Source of the DNA: an uncultured Paracoccaceae bacterium
GTDB taxonomy: Bacteria; Bacteroidota; Bacteroidia; Flavobacteriales; Flavobacteriaceae
Direction of reading: 5' to 3'
DNA length: 64,000 nucleotides
Assembly (NCBI GenBank): GCA_943788135.1
Contig: CALSPC010000003.1
Location: 310,001-374,000, forward strand
Shown here: positions 61,248 through 64,000 of the stretch, one piece after another
Position numbering within the stretch: the first letter of the stretch is position 1
How the letters are laid out: each line of letters begins with the position of its first letter
Notes under the pieces: generated by a model
What the model saw: only the letters and a program-made list of their open reading frames with translations
Told to the model about the DNA's origin: nothing
Databases searched by the model: none
Translations under genes and position numbers: made by a program

Positions 61248-63797
61248 ATGAAAAAAATCAAACAAATTTTGTCATTAGCCTTGATGGTGTGTACGTTATC
61301 GGTTGCTGCTCAGAGCACTATAACAGGTACAATTGTCGACGCGAGTCAACAAGCACCATTACCAGGAGCTACTATTGTTGAAAAAGGAACGTCTAACGGC
61401 GTCTCTACCGATTTCGATGGAAATTTCACATTAAACACTAAAAATTCGTCAGGAGAAATTGAAGTGTCCTATGTTGGATTTGTATCGACTACAATTCCTT
61501 TTTCAGGAGATCTTGACCTTGGTTCAGTTTTACTAGAAACAAGTGAATTAGGATTAGAAGAGGTTCAAATTTTTGCTTCTGTTGCTGTGGACAGAAAAAC
61601 ACCAGTTGCAGTATCAACAATTAAAGCATCTGAAATTGAACTTAAACTCGGAACACAAGAGTTTCCAGAAATCTTAAAAGCGACTCCAGGAGTATATGCA
61701 ACCAAGTCTGGTGGTGGATATGGAGATGGTCGTATTAACTTACGTGGTTTTAGTTCTGAAAATGTAGGTGTACTTATTAATGGTATCCCTGTTAATGACA
61801 TGGAAAACGGAAGACTTTACTGGTCAAACTGGGCTGGTTTAGGAGACGTTACAAGCTCAATGCAAGTACAAAGAGGTTTGGGTGCTTCAAAAGTAGCCGT
61901 GCCGTCTATTGGTGGAACGATCAATATTGTAACCAAAACAACCGATGTTGAAGCGGGTGGATCAATTCGAATGGGAACAGCAAATGATGGGTACCAAAAA
62001 TACGGAATAACGTATTCAACTGGTCTTATGGATAACGGCGTAGCTGTTACAGTATCTGGTGCTAAAATTTTAGGTGACGGATATGTAGATGGAACAGAGT
62101 TTGATGGGTTCAACTATTTCCTTAATATCTCTAAAAATATTAACGAGAATCATAAATTATCATTTACTGCATTTGGTGCAAAGCAAACTCATGGACAGCG
62201 TTATAACAGACGTACGATTGAGCAGAACAGAGCAACAGAGCAAGGTGGAAAAAGATTTAATCCAGATTGGGGAATTAGAAATGGAGAAGTAGAGCACTTA
62301 TCGTATAACTTCTATCACAAACCTCAAATATCATTAAACCACTATTGGACTTTAAATGATAATACATCAATATCAACTGCATTATATGCTTCTTTTGGAG
62401 AAGGTGGTGGACGAAGACAACGAGGGTCTAAATTTTATGACGATGCCTACCGTTTAGGAGATAGTGATCAACCAATTGATTTTGATAAAATTGCAGAAGA
62501 AAATAAAGCGCAAGCTGCTTTTGGTTCTACAGATATCTTTGCATCTTCTAGAAATGCACACGAATGGTATGGTTTATTATCAACGATCAAAACAAACTTA
62601 ACTGATGACTTAGTGCTTTCGGGTGGGGTTGATGCACGTTACTACGTGGGATCGCACTGGTACGAAGTTGCAGATCTTTTAGGAGGTCAGTTTTATGTCA
62701 ACGATACTAACGATGAGAATACATCTGGTCAAGCGTTAAAGGTTGGAGATCGTTTCAATAAAGATTATGACGGAATCGTATTAAGAGGGGGGCTTTTTGC
62801 ACAAGCAGAATATTCTCCAAGAGCTGATTTATCAATTTTCCTAGCGTCTGCTATATCTAATACTACTTACAGCAAAAATGAATTCATGTATTATGCTCCT
62901 ACAGATCCAGCTCGTGAGTCCGATAAAGTTGATTTTCTTGGATATAGTGTTAAAGGGGGTGCAAACTACAATTTAAGCGATACAAGAAATGTATTTGTTA
63001 ATATTGGGTACTTCTCAAAAGCACCTTTCTTAGACGGAAACGTTTTCCAAAGCGATAGCTCAACAGATTTCAATGAGGGCGCGTTAAATGAAAAAGTATT
63101 TAGTGCAGAAATAGGATACGGATTCAGAGGCGACAAATTATCAGCAAACGTTAATATTTACAATACCTCTTGGATAGATAAATCTTTGACAGGTAGCGTA
63201 GATGATCCGGATAATCAAGGAGACCGTGTGAATTATAACATTGCTGGTCTTGATGCTTTACACCAGGGTGTAGAAGTTGATTTTGTGTATCGTGCAAGTG
63301 ACATGGTTACTTTTACTGGTATGGCTTCTATTGGAAACTGGAAATGGAAAAACGATGCAAGCGGTAAGTTATTTGACGAAGGTGGACAAATAATCAAATC
63401 TGTTGACGTATATGCAAAAGATTTAAAAGTATCTGATGCTGCACAAACAACATTCGCTTTAGGCTCTAAATTTAAATTGATGGAAAAAACATCTTTTTAT
63501 ATTGATTACAACTATGCTAGCGATTTGTATGCTAGTTACAGAATTACTGATAGAGGTGATGAGACAAACCGTCAAGATTCATGGGAAATGCCCGCCTATG
63601 GTTTATTTGACCTTGGTCTAAATCATGGCTTTAATATTGGTCAATTTGATGCGTCATTATCAGCTAGAATGAACAATGTTCTAAACACTGAATATATTTC
63701 GGATGCTCGAGATGGAGCAGGCTCAATCGCTCAAACTGCTGGCGTTTATTACGGTGCAGGAAGAACATTCAGTCTTGGCATAAAACTTAACTTCTAA
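61248..63797 (+). CDS. TonB-dependent receptor with carboxypeptidase-like regulatory domain
   Basis: 849 residues. Signal peptide (LSLALMVCTLSVAAQS), CarboxypepD_reg-like domain (GTIVDASQQAPLPGATIVEKG), a plug (RKTPVAVSTIKASEIELKLG, GYGDGRINLRGFSSENVGVLING) and a 22-strand barrel ending FSLGIKLNF. This is the outer-membrane receptor class energised by the TonB/Exb genes in this window. The following lipoprotein gene starts 11 bases downstream, in the manner of SusC-partner lipoproteins, though the pair is not clearly SusCD. A TATTTTTG element (61200-61207) may be the promoter -7 box. Confidence 0.95.
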   Translation: MKKIKQILSLALMVCTLSVAAQSTITGTIVDASQQAPLPGATIVEKGTSNGVSTDFDGNFTLNTKNSSGEIEVSYVGFVSTTIPFSGDLDLGSVLLETSELGLEEVQIFASVAVDRKTPVAVSTIKASEIELKLGTQEFPEILKATPGVYATKSGGGYGDGRINLRGFSSENVGVLINGIPVNDMENGRLYWSNWAGLGDVTSSMQVQRGLGASKVAVPSIGGTINIVTKTTDVEAGGSIRMGTANDGYQKYGITYSTGLMDNGVAVTVSGAKILGDGYVDGTEFDGFNYFLNISKNINENHKLSFTAFGAKQTHGQRYNRRTIEQNRATEQGGKRFNPDWGIRNGEVEHLSYNFYHKPQISLNHYWTLNDNTSISTALYASFGEGGGRRQRGSKFYDDAYRLGDSDQPIDFDKIAEENKAQAAFGSTDIFASSRNAHEWYGLLSTIKTNLTDDLVLSGGVDARYYVGSHWYEVADLLGGQFYVNDTNDENTSGQALKVGDRFNKDYDGIVLRGGLFAQAEYSPRADLSIFLASAISNTTYSKNEFMYYAPTDPARESDKVDFLGYSVKGGANYNLSDTRNVFVNIGYFSKAPFLDGNVFQSDSSTDFNEGALNEKVFSAEIGYGFRGDKLSANVNIYNTSWIDKSLTGSVDDPDNQGDRVNYNIAGLDALHQGVEVDFVYRASDMVTFTGMASIGNWKWKNDASGKLFDEGGQIIKSVDVYAKDLKVSDAAQTTFALGSKFKLMEKTSFYIDYNYASDLYASYRITDRGDETNRQDSWEMPAYGLFDLGLNHGFNIGQFDASLSARMNNVLNTEYISDARDGAGSIAQTAGVYYGAGRTFSLGIKLNF

Positions 63798-63808
63798 AAA
63801 ATAAGAAA

Positions 63809-64000
63809 ATGAAAAAAATAGTTTATTTATTAACACTTTCGGCTTTCGTCTTTACGGGATGTAACCCGAATGAAGACATCAATGCAACCATTGATGCACA
63901 AGAAAATGTAATCGTAGGCGATGTTGTTTATACACTTACTGACGACGATTATGATGATTTAGACTTAAGTTATGCAAACTTTAGTTCTACAGATCAAGCG
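63809..64000 (+). CDS. Lipoprotein, partial at right edge
   Basis: ATG at 63809 opens a frame to the window end: MKKIVYLLTLSAFVFTGCN, a lipoprotein signal peptide with lipobox FTGC (Cys18), then an acidic segment (NPNEDINATIDAQENV and YTLTDDDYDDLDLSY). Only 64 codons are visible. Placement directly after a TonB-dependent receptor suggests a surface-exposed partner of that receptor. No domain is recognisable in the visible part. Confidence 0.75.
   Translation, partial: MKKIVYLLTLSAFVFTGCNPNEDINATIDAQENVIVGDVVYTLTDDDYDDLDLSYANFSSTDQA

Noticed and set aside
1-64000. CRISPR array, rRNA operon or insertion-sequence transposase
   Set aside because: No regularly spaced repeats, rRNA sequence or transposase-like ORF was seen in the window.

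Overview
The window is a stretch of a Flavobacteriaceae (Bacteroidota) chromosome. Evidence for this: SprA, the giant type IX secretion/gliding translocon protein, sits between ruvA and gcvH; there is a DUF6089 protein, an ExbB/ExbD/ExbD cluster and a SusC-like TonB-dependent receptor; a GH3-family protein and a malic enzyme-phosphotransacetylase hybrid are present; sequence is AT-rich; and the best promoter carries the Bacteroidota TTG / TAnnTTTG elements instead of -35/-10 boxes. The exact genus cannot be fixed from what I see.

Layout. 1-5.3 kb: minus-strand envelope/cofactor block (bamA, running off the left edge, uppS, DUF6089, nadK, CBS protein). 5.3-10.3 kb: pdxJ-hydrolase pair, then trigger factor, clpP, clpX (nascent-chain folding and proteolysis). 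10.3-17.8 kb: GH3 protein, DUF2797, queuosine-precursor transporter, a folK-deoxynucleoside kinase fusion, a SpoU methyltransferase and mutS. 17.8-18.04 kb: a tRNA-Gly/tRNA-Leu operon with a clear promoter.

18.02-26.24 kb is an 8.2-kb integrative element inserted into the 3' end of tRNA-Leu(UAA). It is bounded by a 21-bp imperfect direct repeat (19/21; 13 bp perfect) and has a 23-bp perfect direct repeat, itself two 11-bp units, just inside each end (candidate integrase arm sites). It encodes a tyrosine integrase, a helix-turn-helix protein joined without gap to a phage gpII/X-like replication initiator, a cluster of overlapping very small genes including two ribbon-helix-helix-like proteins, and cargo: a TM/TM/TPR gene trio, a secreted TPR protein, two small lipoproteins and two copies (one truncated) of an 83-aa gene. 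Beyond the right end lie the tail of an older serine recombinase and the C-terminal quarter of a gamma-glutamyltransferase, so the tRNA-Leu locus has been invaded at least twice. This is the accessory region and the most likely place for something new.

27.1-37.8 kb: maeB-type hybrid, ruvA, sprA, gcvH, VanZ-like gene. 38.2-40.3 kb: two tandem tonB genes with identical terminators and a retropepsin-like protein. 40.3-44.9 kb: TatD nuclease, asparaginase, tRNA-Ser(GGA), and the exbB/membrane protein/exbD/exbD cluster that would energise the TonB proteins. 44.9-54.1 kb: outer-membrane barrel protein, a membrane protein, ileS-dksA-like-lspA, formyltetrahydrofolate cyclo-ligase, RimK-like ligase, uvrC. 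54.1-61.1 kb: patatin/Omp85 fusion, DUF3108, tryptophan dioxygenase, an M23 peptidase with an unusual zinc-site motif, and pgi. 61.2-64.0 kb: TonB-dependent receptor and the start of a lipoprotein gene cut by the right edge.

All identifications are from reading motifs and recalled family resemblance; no searches were run.
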